64,000 nucleotides of DNA from Gracilaria domingensis (lineage: Eukaryota > Rhodophyta > Florideophyceae > Gracilariales > Gracilariaceae), in contig VCMS01000014.1 in NCBI GenBank assembly GCA_022539475.1, forward strand, positions 248,001-312,000, read 5' to 3'. This document shows, one piece after another, positions 1 through 10,177 of this stretch. The first letter of the stretch is position 1. Every line of letters begins with the position of its first letter. The notes beneath the pieces were generated by a model. That model made no database searches. It saw nothing but the letters and a program-made list of their open reading frames with translations, and was not told the origin of the DNA. The position numbers and the translations under genes were made by a program.

Positions 1-560
1 TTTTACAACGCTTCCTGCGAGGAAGGTGTGGAACATATCAGATTTCTGTGAGTACGCAAGCGTTTCTTCTCTGTGTGGAAGGTATTTTAGAACGAATCTC
101 ATGGATGTGTGCAGTGGAGGTTGTAAAGACACTTTCTCGTGAGGCGAGTTCAGGAAATGAATGGAAGAAAGTCATTGAAGATATGGCTGTTGTTATTTGT
201 TGCATAGAGGTTTTCCGTTTGCCTGGTGGAGGATCGGCAGAAACAGATGCAACGATAAACAGAAGAATACGAGAAGTTCGGTTGTTCATATTGGATGCTG
301 TCGTTCATAAGTGTGTAATGGTTTCACGGAAGCCTGAAAGGCCCAGAGTTAATGGCCTTCTCGCGTTTTGGCTCTCCGGACTAGTCTCTGCTGGAGGATC
401 AAGTGGATTCTCGGGAGCTGTCGACTTCTTGGATCGGTTGGAAGTATTGGAAATACTCAGGAGTTTGAAACTCGTTTCGAACTGGTGCACGTCAGGGCTG
501 TCTAGGGAGCGTTGTAACATGGTTTTTAAAACTCTGGAAAAACTGATTCAAAAGCAATGA
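1..560 (+). CDS. 3' end of an unknown gene (5' part outside the window)
   Basis: The reading frame is open from base 3 of the window to a TGA at 558-560 and contains no ATG at its left end, so this is the C-terminal part (about 185 residues) of a longer protein. The visible part is Leu/Val/Arg-rich and probably all-helical, with segments such as LSGLVSAGGSSGFSG and a basic helical tail ending KTLEKLIQKQ. It has no signal peptide or obvious metal site. I do not recognise the family; a helical-repeat C-terminus is possible. That it is coding is inferred from the uninterrupted frame and protein-like composition. Confidence 0.5.
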   Translation, partial: LQRFLRGRCGTYQISVSTQAFLLCVEGILERISWMCAVEVVKTLSREASSGNEWKKVIEDMAVVICCIEVFRLPGGGSAETDATINRRIREVRLFILDAVVHKCVMVSRKPERPRVNGLLAFWLSGLVSAGGSSGFSGAVDFLDRLEVLEILRSLKLVSNWCTSGLSRERCNMVFKTLEKLIQKQ

Positions 561-1854
561 GGTCGGGTTTACTCTGCGTGTACACGTAGTCTCGTCGAGC
601 TTCGATACCTTACATCACCATCATCATCATGATCATGATGATCGAGATTACATCAGATATGTAGATGATCATCATACCCTTGGAGTCAAGGGCCTGGACA
701 CGCTTACGATGCGAAAGCCTCCCATGGCCGCCTTCAAGCATCATGCTCATGCCCAGAGAGGGCTGTGATGTAAACGCGCAGCTGGCATTTTATTGGCTCT
801 GGCACTGGTCATGACTCCTAGCCATAATGAATTCAGATTTGTACCGTCGGTACAGTAACGCTACCCTCGATATTTTCAGTAGGTAGCTTCGACACCTTGC
901 AGGAGTCAAGTGACAAGAGCACTATTACGGCTGCTGCTTTCAAGAGGGCTAAGTGGCGTAGATTTCCTCCCAATCACGAAGTTCCTGGCCGCCACTGAGA
1001 CCTCAGCACACTGTGGAATAGCGCTCATTCGTTCATGTGCTGCTTCTCTATGTCAACGCTGCTTTGAAAGCAATCGCAGTTACCTCATTCTCGTTCTCGT
1101 TCGAAAGCCATGCTCACCAAGGGAAGCGTGTTCCCTAGTTGATTGTACCGTCGTACATGCGTCAGCGGCTGTAAACGGACCGCACATTTCGGTCCCCCCT
1201 CCCAAACACCCTAAGAAATCCTCATGGTAAAACCTGAAGCTGCTTCTTCATTATTCTTGTTCAGTACTAATTCATCCAGGGTTTGGAATGAACAGCCTTT
1301 TCCACACTCACAACAAGGCCGAATCTTCAGAATCTTTTACAAGACGTTTCCCGAACTTTGCGCACGCAACGTCTTCAGGTCGCGTACTCCGACGGCCAGT
1401 TCAGAGGCGGGCCCGATAGCCGTTAGTGGTAGGAGCGCGTCTCCTTTGGGTCGCAATGATGAAGAAAACAGCGGCCAACGTTTGGTACATCCTCGGGTCT
1501 TGTGATAACCTTCGTATCATCCTGACTGCTTTCGAGATGAGGTGGACTTAGAAGTGAAGGAGGCTGTTAGGAAACGGAAGCAGCATCTACTTCTCAGGAC
1601 ACATACTTTCTTGAAATTGCATATATTCGACCCGATCAATGAAGTGAGTATCAAGAACACGTCTTTGGATGGAAGACAGTGTTCTGGCACTCCTATTGTT
1701 CGAGAATCTTTTTGTCCCTACAGAATGCGAAGTAGGTCTACATCTCCAGAAGTTCCGAAAACATCACAGACTGTTCTCTGTCGAAGCCTTCGCGAACAAA
1801 ACTTCTCTTCTATAAAAGGACGGCGTGCATTATGACCTCCATGTTAACACCAGC
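561..1854. other. Intergenic, no supported gene
   Basis: Only short overlapping frames without recognisable protein features are present. A 20-bp perfect palindrome made of ATC/GAT triplets lies at 623-642. The right end holds the promoter of the first phosphate transporter. Confidence 0.5.
1811..1820 (+). promoter_or_regulatory. TATA box of phosphate transporter copy 1
   Basis: The sequence TATAAAAGGA lies 94-103 bases upstream of the ATG at 1914. With the usual 25-35 base spacing, transcription would start near 1840-1855, which is where identity with the second transporter copy begins (1855). Inferred from the motif and position only. Confidence 0.5.
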
Positions 1855-3855
1855 CACAGGACTGTCATCAACGAATTCCGAAGTAGCCAAGCTCTTCGAG
1901 ACACCAATTCATCATGGCTGAAAGTTTCACTTGGCCTCTAAGCGGCACCGAGTTCAAACTCATCGATGGTGTTGTTATCGAATCTGTTGACAGGTACCGA
2001 TGGATAGTCATTGTCGGTGGTATCCTTGCGTTTGCTATGGCCTGGGGTATTGGTGCCAATGATGTCGCCAATGCCTTCGCTACCTCCGTGGGTGCCGGTT
2101 CCCTCGATCTCAAATGGGCTTGCGTTATTGCCGCTGTGATGGAATTCGCTGGCGCTGTTCTACTTGGTGGCTCTGTCACTGATACCGTCCGTAAGAAGAT
2201 CATTAAGGCTGATGTTTTCAACCCTCTGGAGGAAGATGGTGTTGCCAACGGTCCGGAGCTCCTCATGACCGGTTTCTTGGTCGCTCTCATCACTGCCACC
2301 ACGTGGTTGATTGTCGCCACCTACTTTTCCCTCCCGGTTTCCACCACTCACTCTATCATTGGCTCCCTCGTTGGTGTCGGTCTCGCCTTCCGTGGTGGTT
2401 CGGCTGTCGTATGGATCTCCAGTGGCTCTGGCTTCGGTAAGCTCAAGGGTCTCGTTGGCGTCATCCTCTCCTGGATCATCTCGCCGGTTCTTTCCGCCAT
2501 CTTAGCTATCGTCATGTTCCTGATTGTCCGTACTCTTGTGCTCCGCCGCAAGGAACCCCTCAAGGCCGGTTACTTGTTCATGCCGCTCTTCTATGGTATC
2601 ACAATCTCTGTCACCATCTTCTTCATTATCTTCAAGGGTGATAAGCGTTTCGGTATCAAGAAGAAGCTTTCTCTCGGTGCCGCCATCGGTATCGCTTTTG
2701 GAGCTGGAGCTCTCGTCGCTCTCATCTCCTTCTTTACCATCGTCCCACTAGCCAAGAAATACGTTGAGAGATGGGATGCTCGCCAGAAGGAGCTTGCCGA
2801 AAACCCTGAAGCTGCCGCCGCTGAGGCCGAGAAGAAGGCCAAGGTCGAAGGTGCCCTCAAGAAGGTCGGTATCAACCTCAACGTTGAAGAGGAGCTCGGC
2901 GACGATGTCATTCGTATGCATGACAATGTCGAGAAGTTCGATCCCAAGACTGAGCGTCTATTCACTTGGGTTCAGGTTTTCACTGCCGCCTTCGATGCCT
3001 TCGCCCATGGTGCCAATGATGTTGCTAACGCCATTGCTCCGTTCGCCTCCATCTACCAATTGTACAGGAACAATGGTGTCATCTCCAAGGTCAATAGCAA
3101 CGAGTTCGAGCAAGACGGTAAATTCGTTGGAGGTGGCGACCTTAACGGAACTGAATTCGCTGAAGAGGACAAGATTCCGGACTTTGAAGCTTTCTGTGGT
3201 GAGGATGGCGACGATAAGTACATCGCTTGCCAGGCTAGCTTCCCTTTCTTGGAAGGTGCCCCCTCTTCTGCCGGGTCCAAGACTTTCTCCAAGTATGACG
3301 AGGACGGCAAGTACATTACAGACGATGTTTGCTACACCGAATGTAACCCGGGTTCTGCGACCGCCTATAAGAACGACAAGCAGGAAGTACCAATCTGGAT
3401 TCTTGCTCTCGGTGGCGCTGGTATCGTTCTTGGTCTCGCCATGTGGGGTTATCGTATCATTGTTGCCATCGGTGTGAAGCTCACCAAGCTCACTCCGTCT
3501 CGTGGTTTCGCTATTGAGATTGGGGCTGCCATCACCGTCCTCATTGCTTCCAGCGTTGGTATACCAGTTTCCACCACTCACTGCCAGGTGGGAGCCACCA
3601 TGGGTGTCGGTTTGGTTGAGTTCAAGGCCTCCACCGTCAACTGGAAGCAGTTCTTCTTCATCTGCGTCGGATGGGTGTTTACTGTCGTCCTCACTGGTGC
3701 GATGGCCGCCGCCATCTACGCTGTCCTCATCTACACCCCGATGGCCTTCACCCGCGGTGACGGTCCCATCAACTACTGCCCAGGAAATAACCTGTTCCAA
3801 TTCAACTCTGACAAGCAAGCCTTCCAGGGTATTGCCTGCTCTGGCCTCGTCTAAA
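1855..3855 (+). repeat. Inverted repeat arm 1 (phosphate transporter copy 1)
   Basis: This 2,001-bp segment is repeated in reverse orientation at 8177-10177. Comparing the two copies shows two substitutions: A/G in codon 392 and C/T in codon 631. The match starts 59 bases before the ATG and stops one base after the stop codon; the flanks on both sides are unrelated or strongly diverged. Confidence 0.95.
1914..3854 (+). CDS. Sodium-dependent phosphate transporter, PiT/PHO89 family, copy 1
   Basis: The 646-residue membrane protein belongs to the PiT (SLC20/PHO89) family, which imports inorganic phosphate with Na+ or H+. Both halves carry the family signature: GANDVANAFAT at about 47-57 and GANDVANAIAP at about 366-376. 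The paired PVSTTH motifs at about 140 and 548 are the other conserved element. Hydrophobic segments fill residues 28-290 and 475-625; a long acidic hydrophilic loop with several cysteines separates them (about 295-475). The ATG at 1914 follows a TATA box at 1811 and gives the usual family N-terminus. There is no intron. It faces its twin at 8178-10118 tail to tail; the proteins differ only at residue 392 (Lys here, Glu there). High-affinity phosphate uptake at the plasma membrane is the likely role; an organellar membrane is not excluded. Confidence 0.95.
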   Translation: MAESFTWPLSGTEFKLIDGVVIESVDRYRWIVIVGGILAFAMAWGIGANDVANAFATSVGAGSLDLKWACVIAAVMEFAGAVLLGGSVTDTVRKKIIKADVFNPLEEDGVANGPELLMTGFLVALITATTWLIVATYFSLPVSTTHSIIGSLVGVGLAFRGGSAVVWISSGSGFGKLKGLVGVILSWIISPVLSAILAIVMFLIVRTLVLRRKEPLKAGYLFMPLFYGITISVTIFFIIFKGDKRFGIKKKLSLGAAIGIAFGAGALVALISFFTIVPLAKKYVERWDARQKELAENPEAAAAEAEKKAKVEGALKKVGINLNVEEELGDDVIRMHDNVEKFDPKTERLFTWVQVFTAAFDAFAHGANDVANAIAPFASIYQLYRNNGVISKVNSNEFEQDGKFVGGGDLNGTEFAEEDKIPDFEAFCGEDGDDKYIACQASFPFLEGAPSSAGSKTFSKYDEDGKYITDDVCYTECNPGSATAYKNDKQEVPIWILALGGAGIVLGLAMWGYRIIVAIGVKLTKLTPSRGFAIEIGAAITVLIASSVGIPVSTTHCQVGATMGVGLVEFKASTVNWKQFFFICVGWVFTVVLTGAMAAAIYAVLIYTPMAFTRGDGPINYCPGNNLFQFNSDKQAFQGIACSGLV

Positions 3856-5241
3856 TTTTCACAGATACAATCTAGAATATGTAGGAGCTGATGAAGACGT
3901 CTTGATGATGTAGTTCTTGGATTGCGATTGTGGGTTCATTGACTGGTTTTCGGAAAGGTCAAGAGAAACATAACGCTTTTAGTTTCTTCGATCATCAAGT
4001 ATGTGTCTTATCGATATGCAAATAAACAATTAAATGCCTATCAGGATCGCTCTCCTACCTTGCTACTCCCCTTCTCCGCGTGCAACGAGTCCCAATTTTT
4101 TATGCAATTTAAGAATTTTCTCGAAAGGAACCAATCTTTTCCCACTATCCTTAAATATACCGCTGGCAGGAGACAAAAAAAGATTGTTGATGATATAAAC
4201 TAATTTCATAACCGGAAGACTGTTGTTGTGTTTTTAGAGGTATGAGGTGGGTAACCAATACCCCCAAATACCAACATAGTTCAACCCCTCTAAGCACCCC
4301 AAAATCCTGGGTTCAAATGGTTACAGAATGAAATTGACCTGTATTGATATCTGTTCTGTACCGATACCTTCACAAAGGATACAGAACACCGATGGTATAT
4401 ACCATTGATAAAGCGCTTATTAAAGACGTCTTCGAATTCGACCCTAAATTCAAGTCAATGACTATATCCGGAAAAGCCGAACGGATAAAGGTTTAACATT
4501 CGTAACCATCGTAACCTAATGTGTTCCCAATAGAAAAAGGTTATGCTGAGATCTAAACCTGGATAATATGCATTATTGTATTCGGTAGATCACAAGACAG
4601 TTGTAGCTTGTATAGTTCGTGCAGAAAAGGCAAGGACCGCGTCCTTTTAGCCAAGGTATATCTTCACAAGATAAACCACTCGGGGATAAGAGGTGGGTGG
4701 GCGAAAAACTGCAGCAGCTTCGAAGATCGCAACGCGATCTGAGAAAAACAGTAGCCTTGAAGATCGCAACGCGATTCAAAGTGGAGATGATAGCAGTGAG
4801 GTCTTCACAAAGACATCTGCGAAAGGCACAGGCAGAGAGGTGCCGCAGTCGTCGCGGCGCGACGGCGGTGCATCAAACACACGCACAACTGTCCAGGATC
4901 GAAAACCTATAAATAAACTATATTCTTCGTCCCTCCAAAAGATCAGCGATGGACCGTGTAAACTGTGTTTGTATGTAAAAATCTGATTGCTTAAGAACTT
5001 TTGTAGAATCGCGGATCATCTCAAGGCGCATTAAGGGTGCAAAGGCATCCATAAAAGGCTGTTTCGTAGTCTATGATAAGTCACTTATGCCGATTTCTTT
5101 GATATTTGAAGAGCAAATGGGTTACGCGAGGATAACATGCGAATATTAAGAGCTATGAAGCAAATACTCCGACAATTAAATTGAAGTATATTGCACATGT
5201 AAATGCAATAAGCAATGTATCTCAATTTTATCGGCGTTCTT

Positions 5242-5305
5242 GCCATAAATATGACTGTAGAAATCTTCTGACTGTATAGAAGATTTCTACAGTCATATTT
5301 ATGGC
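5242..5305. repeat. Perfect 28-bp hairpin, 8-base loop
   Basis: Arms 5242-5269 and 5278-5305 are exact reverse complements around the loop GACTGTAT. It sits near the middle of the spacer between the transporter copies. It is too AT-rich and too long for a simple terminator and no neighbouring gene needs one here. Confidence 0.95.
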
Positions 5306-6239
5306 CGTATTTGTGACTGACTAAATTGCAGTTTTACGTAGTCATTAGTCACAAAGAAAATTATGTATTCAGTCATTTTAGTCATTTAAAGCTATAAAAT
5401 ACTTTTTTAGTCCCTTTTTGTCAATTTTGGCGCAATTGTGTCCACCGAAGCACCTTAAGTCCCTTCAAAAAGACGTAGAAGTCTCTTGTACGTGTAGTCT
5501 GCGCGCAAGAATTGTTTTAAAGCTCAATTGTAACAAAAACGCGAAATAAATGGGAAGTTTTCAACCATTTTTGTGAAAATCTTTGAGCATATTTTCGTGA
5601 AAAAGACCATATATAACCTCCAATTTCTGTAAATACGCCCATAGTTCAGTATCGTGGTAAACATCCGGGTTTAATACATCATTGTAAAGGACCTCAACTT
5701 GTTATGACTAAAATGACAACAATGTGCAACGACAGTTCAGTATCAGTCTTGGAACTTTCATCGAAGATATTATTTCATTGTTTTTACCATTGGTGAAATT
5801 AACGACAAAATGCTCTCTCTGAAACAAAGGAGCAATAGTCAATAAGAATCATTGCCAGTGAGCATCATGACGCATAATGCTCGATATAAATTTATTTGGT
5901 TCCAATCTGAGTATCTAATTTGTATACATTGGAGCACTAAATATTTCAATATAGAGGAGAATGCAATATTTACTACAATATGATATTGATTTTATATATT
6001 TCTATATTCTGTGATAGAAATTCATTTGTCTCAGATATAATCCCAGAAATTGGGAAATATTTAAGGATATATACAGGCGCTTTAAATGTTTTTGGCTCCA
6101 GAAGCCGTTTGTAGAGAATTAGGGACAAGGGGTCACATTCGGGTCTTCAATCACATAGAACAATTCGAACCCTTTTCTTATTGGTCATAATGCACATAGA
6201 AGAAGGCCTGGATAATAGGCATAACACGTTTAAATCTAG

Positions 6240-6620
6240 ACAGTTATTGCGAGCAGGGTTGTCTACAATATAATTGCAGATTATTGCTGATAAAACGCAA
6301 TAAACAATACAATAATTTATTGCTTCTCTTTTGCAATATATATTGCAACACATTTTGTTACTTTGCAATACGTTTCCAATACCTACGGCAGCAAACAATA
6401 GAATAGCAATAAGCAACTTGATCAGATCCTTTCTGATCGTCCTTTGGTTGTCTGGGGTGTGGTGACACTTTAGAAAAAGCAATACAAATTGCAATAATGT
6501 AGAACGGTTCCCAATATAGACGGCAATAGAAAAGAAAAATACAATATAAATTGCAATCCTCAAGTACTCTGCAATATATATTATTCATTGCATATTGCAA
6601 TATATTGCAATGGCAATTTA
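6240..6620. repeat. Cluster of TTGCAATA-type motifs
   Basis: More than ten short motifs of the type GCAATA, TTGCAAT or TATTGCAA, on both strands, crowd this AT-rich block, several fused into self-complementary runs such as GCAATATATTGCAAT (near 6598). The density is far above that of the flanks. Function unknown. Confidence 0.55.
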
Positions 6621-8176
6621 TTGTAAGACACCCCTGCATACGAGCCTGGTCCTTGTAGAACGTATTTTTCGAGGATATTATGGTATGATAGTGGGGGTAA
6701 AAAAAACGGAGCTCAACCGAAACTCGGTCAAGGAGTACAGCTAGGAATATGTCGACAAATAACACTGTGATTTTTGATTACCCATGCTTGCTGTGTTGAT
6801 AGTGAGACTCGGGAAAGGAACCCAGGTTTCAGACCTGTCTGCGGGGACTATGGTCTGAGAGCGAAGCTAGCGCAACGATACAGGTCGATTATGAAGAAAA
6901 ATTGTGTACTGGGGGGAAATAGTACTCTAACAGAGAGGGAGTGAGAGAGCGTGTCTACCGCCTTCTGTGGCGTCTGCTTTGTAGTAGGCACAGCCGAAGG
7001 TCCTTCCAGGGATTGGCTCATTCGATATCTACTGTAACGACGGTAACAAATGCGACGTGAACGATAAAGGTGTGTCGTTCTTCTTAACCGAATAGCTATT
7101 TGAAGGTTACGCCACTATTAGTTCGCCGCTGTAAACAAGAAAACGCATTCTTCTTCTTCTTTGGAAATCAGAATTCTATCACTAATCTGAACCAAAGCTT
7201 TTAAATCAAGGCTTCCCTCTGTAGAAATTTCTTTGCGTCAACCAGCTAATTAATTTAATCGATTAGGAAGTCCAAAAGTGATAAGGTCTAAAAGATTACA
7301 CAAATTGCAAGCACTTTCCTTCTTTATTATGAGCGTGATACGCTTATTACCCGTATCGCGTGGGGTTTTGCTAAGGACCCCCAGCACTTATAATGCTTGC
7401 CCTATCAACTTAGCTGCTGACTACAAATGTGATTAGTACCGTGTTACGCTCACTGAGCTATGTGTTAGGAGAAGAATTAACCTCTAATGTGTTCTCGTCT
7501 GCGTGAGCATTTCGTCACCGATGATTCAGCCTCTTCATCTCTTCTTCCTTTTGAACTACCTCTTCCTTCTTCCTCTTGAGGTCATCGGCTAAGGGGTACA
7601 CCACAGGACTTTCCTTATAAGAGACCGTCGCTTTCAACAAAACTGTTCTGCACTATGTTGTAATCAAGGACCAGTGAGACGGCAAAGATAAAGAAAGAGA
7701 ACTTCGTTGAAATTTCTGTTCATTCACGCTCTCTTTTTGCTTCTTGTCTGCGGAGATCCTTTTCCCCATAACGTTTTTTCGATGCGAAAACTGATGGAAG
7801 TTTTAAGAATTTGTGAGTTCAGCATTTGGTAGGACTGCTGCCGTAGGACAGTGAAAATGACAAAGAATGTACAAACATTCTTTGAGCTTGCTTTTGTATC
7901 AATTCGAGGGGCCCTCTTTATTCTGTCCACAATGTGGACCCCAAGCAGCTTCTGATGTGAGTGGTTTGATACATGCTACAGGGTACGGGGAATATTTGTC
8001 CGGAAATACTAGTTTCTAACCAACATGATGTGTTTTTAGACGTTTCCGAAGGATCGCTTTCATAGATGGACACATTCCGCGTCCCCTGCTCCCATTGATA
8101 CAAGCACAAGCGCTTGGAAAGAAAGTTTAATGTATGCCAAGAATAATAATCGGCTGTTATCTTACGACTTCAAAAG

Positions 8177-10177
8177 TTTAGACGAGGCCAGAGCAGGCAA
8201 TACCCTGGAAGGCTTGCTTGTCAGAATTGAATTGGAACAGGTTATTTCCTGGGCAGTAGTTGATGGGACCGTCACCGCGGGTGAAGGCCATCGGGGTGTA
8301 GATGAGGACAGCGTAGATGGCGGCGGCCATCGCACCAGTGAGGACGACAGTAAACACCCATCCGACGCAGATGAAGAAGAACTGCTTCCAGTTGACGGTG
8401 GAGGCCTTGAACTCAACCAAACCGACACCCATGGTGGCTCCCACCTGGCAGTGAGTGGTGGAAACTGGTATACCAACGCTGGAAGCAATGAGGACGGTGA
8501 TGGCAGCCCCAATCTCAATAGCGAAACCACGAGACGGAGTGAGCTTGGTGAGCTTCACACCGATGGCAACAATGATACGATAACCCCACATGGCGAGACC
8601 AAGAACGATACCAGCGCCACCGAGAGCAAGAATCCAGATTGGTACTTCCTGCTTGTCGTTCTTATAGGCGGTCGCAGAACCCGGGTTACATTCGGTGTAG
8701 CAAACATCGTCTGTAATGTACTTGCCGTCCTCGTCATACTTGGAGAAAGTCTTGGACCCGGCAGAAGAGGGGGCACCTTCCAAGAAAGGGAAGCTAGCCT
8801 GGCAAGCGATGTACTTATCGTCGCCATCCTCACCACAGAAAGCTTCAAAGTCCGGAATCTTGTCCTCTTCAGCGAATTCAGTTCCGTTAAGGTCGCCACC
8901 TCCAACGAATTTACCGTCTTGCTCGAACTCGTTGCTATTGACCTCGGAGATGACACCATTGTTCCTGTACAATTGGTAGATGGAGGCGAACGGAGCAATG
9001 GCGTTAGCAACATCATTGGCACCATGGGCGAAGGCATCGAAGGCGGCAGTGAAAACCTGAACCCAAGTGAATAGACGCTCAGTCTTGGGATCGAACTTCT
9101 CGACATTGTCATGCATACGAATGACATCGTCGCCGAGCTCCTCTTCAACGTTGAGGTTGATACCGACCTTCTTGAGGGCACCTTCGACCTTGGCCTTCTT
9201 CTCGGCCTCAGCGGCGGCAGCTTCAGGGTTTTCGGCAAGCTCCTTCTGGCGAGCATCCCATCTCTCAACGTATTTCTTGGCTAGTGGGACGATGGTAAAG
9301 AAGGAGATGAGAGCGACGAGAGCTCCAGCTCCAAAAGCGATACCGATGGCGGCACCGAGAGAAAGCTTCTTCTTGATACCGAAACGCTTATCACCCTTGA
9401 AGATAATGAAGAAGATGGTGACAGAGATTGTGATACCATAGAAGAGCGGCATGAACAAGTAACCGGCCTTGAGGGGTTCCTTGCGGCGGAGCACAAGAGT
9501 ACGGACAATCAGGAACATGACGATAGCTAAGATGGCGGAAAGAACCGGCGAGATGATCCAGGAGAGGATGACGCCAACGAGACCCTTGAGCTTACCGAAG
9601 CCAGAGCCACTGGAGATCCATACGACAGCCGAACCACCACGGAAGGCGAGACCGACACCAACGAGGGAGCCAATGATAGAGTGAGTGGTGGAAACCGGGA
9701 GGGAAAAGTAGGTGGCGACAATCAACCACGTGGTGGCAGTGATGAGAGCGACCAAGAAACCGGTCATGAGGAGCTCCGGACCGTTGGCAACACCATCTTC
9801 CTCCAGAGGGTTGAAAACATCAGCCTTAATGATCTTCTTACGGACGGTATCAGTGACAGAGCCACCAAGTAGAACAGCGCCAGCGAATTCCATCACAGCG
9901 GCAATAACGCAAGCCCATTTGAGATCGAGGGAACCGGCACCCACGGAGGTAGCGAAGGCATTGGCGACATCATTGGCACCAATACCCCAGGCCATAGCAA
10001 ACGCAAGGATACCACCGACAATGACTATCCATCGGTACCTGTCAACAGATTCGATAACAACACCATCGATGAGTTTGAACTCGGTGCCGCTTAGAGGCCA
10101 AGTGAAACTTTCAGCCATGATGAATTGGTGTCTCGAAGAGCTTGGCTACTTCGGAATTCGTTGATGACAGTCCTGTG
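8177..10177 (-). repeat. Inverted repeat arm 2 (phosphate transporter copy 2)
   Basis: This is the reverse-complement counterpart of 1855-3855, with two substitutions in 2,001 bp. The arms are separated by 4,321 bp, so the locus could fold into a very long hairpin or exchange sequence by gene conversion. Confidence 0.95.
8178..10118 (-). CDS. Sodium-dependent phosphate transporter, PiT/PHO89 family, copy 2
   Basis: The 646-residue product is identical to the 1914-3854 product except Glu for Lys at residue 392, in the large hydrophilic loop. All PiT signatures (two GANDVANA motifs, two PVSTTH motifs) are intact, so both copies appear functional. The ATG at 10118 is preceded by its own TATA-like element at 10211-10220, while the DNA beyond 10178 does not resemble the promoter of copy 1. 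The two genes may therefore be regulated differently while encoding the same transporter. They converge and share the spacer downstream of both. Confidence 0.95.
   Translation of the reverse strand: MAESFTWPLSGTEFKLIDGVVIESVDRYRWIVIVGGILAFAMAWGIGANDVANAFATSVGAGSLDLKWACVIAAVMEFAGAVLLGGSVTDTVRKKIIKADVFNPLEEDGVANGPELLMTGFLVALITATTWLIVATYFSLPVSTTHSIIGSLVGVGLAFRGGSAVVWISSGSGFGKLKGLVGVILSWIISPVLSAILAIVMFLIVRTLVLRRKEPLKAGYLFMPLFYGITISVTIFFIIFKGDKRFGIKKKLSLGAAIGIAFGAGALVALISFFTIVPLAKKYVERWDARQKELAENPEAAAAEAEKKAKVEGALKKVGINLNVEEELGDDVIRMHDNVEKFDPKTERLFTWVQVFTAAFDAFAHGANDVANAIAPFASIYQLYRNNGVISEVNSNEFEQDGKFVGGGDLNGTEFAEEDKIPDFEAFCGEDGDDKYIACQASFPFLEGAPSSAGSKTFSKYDEDGKYITDDVCYTECNPGSATAYKNDKQEVPIWILALGGAGIVLGLAMWGYRIIVAIGVKLTKLTPSRGFAIEIGAAITVLIASSVGIPVSTTHCQVGATMGVGLVEFKASTVNWKQFFFICVGWVFTVVLTGAMAAAIYAVLIYTPMAFTRGDGPINYCPGNNLFQFNSDKQAFQGIACSGLV

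Larger units (their letters stand above)
3856..8176. other. AT-rich, gene-free spacer between the two transporters
   Basis: This 4.3-kb spacer between the inverted arms has no gene I can support. It contains a 28-bp hairpin (5242-5305), a cluster of TTGCAATA-like motifs (about 6240-6620) and two copies of AGATCGCAACGCGAT about 37 bases apart (4724-4775). A short minus-strand frame near 7515-7655 reads as a lysine/glutamate-rich coiled-coil tail and may be a gene remnant. It shows no terminal repeats or transposase-like frame marking it as a mobile element. Confidence 0.6.

Noticed and set aside
2311-3891. Long open frames on both strands inside the phosphate transporter (and mirrored at 8162-9872)
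   Set aside because: They are shadows of the PiT gene, mirrored exactly in the second copy, and have no independent protein features.
3886-3915. CTGATGA-type hammerhead ribozyme core (also near 60466)
   Set aside because: The second conserved GAAA element and the required stems are missing.
4300-4330. Plus-strand GGGTTCAAATGG resembling a tRNA B box
   Set aside because: No matching A box or acceptor stem upstream.
7390-7475. Minus-strand tRNA-like stretch (TAGCTCAGTGAGC and a weak B-box-like AGTTGATAGGG)
   Set aside because: The A-box resemblance is good but the B box is poor, the spacing is long and no cloverleaf can be drawn; at most a decayed tRNA-derived repeat.
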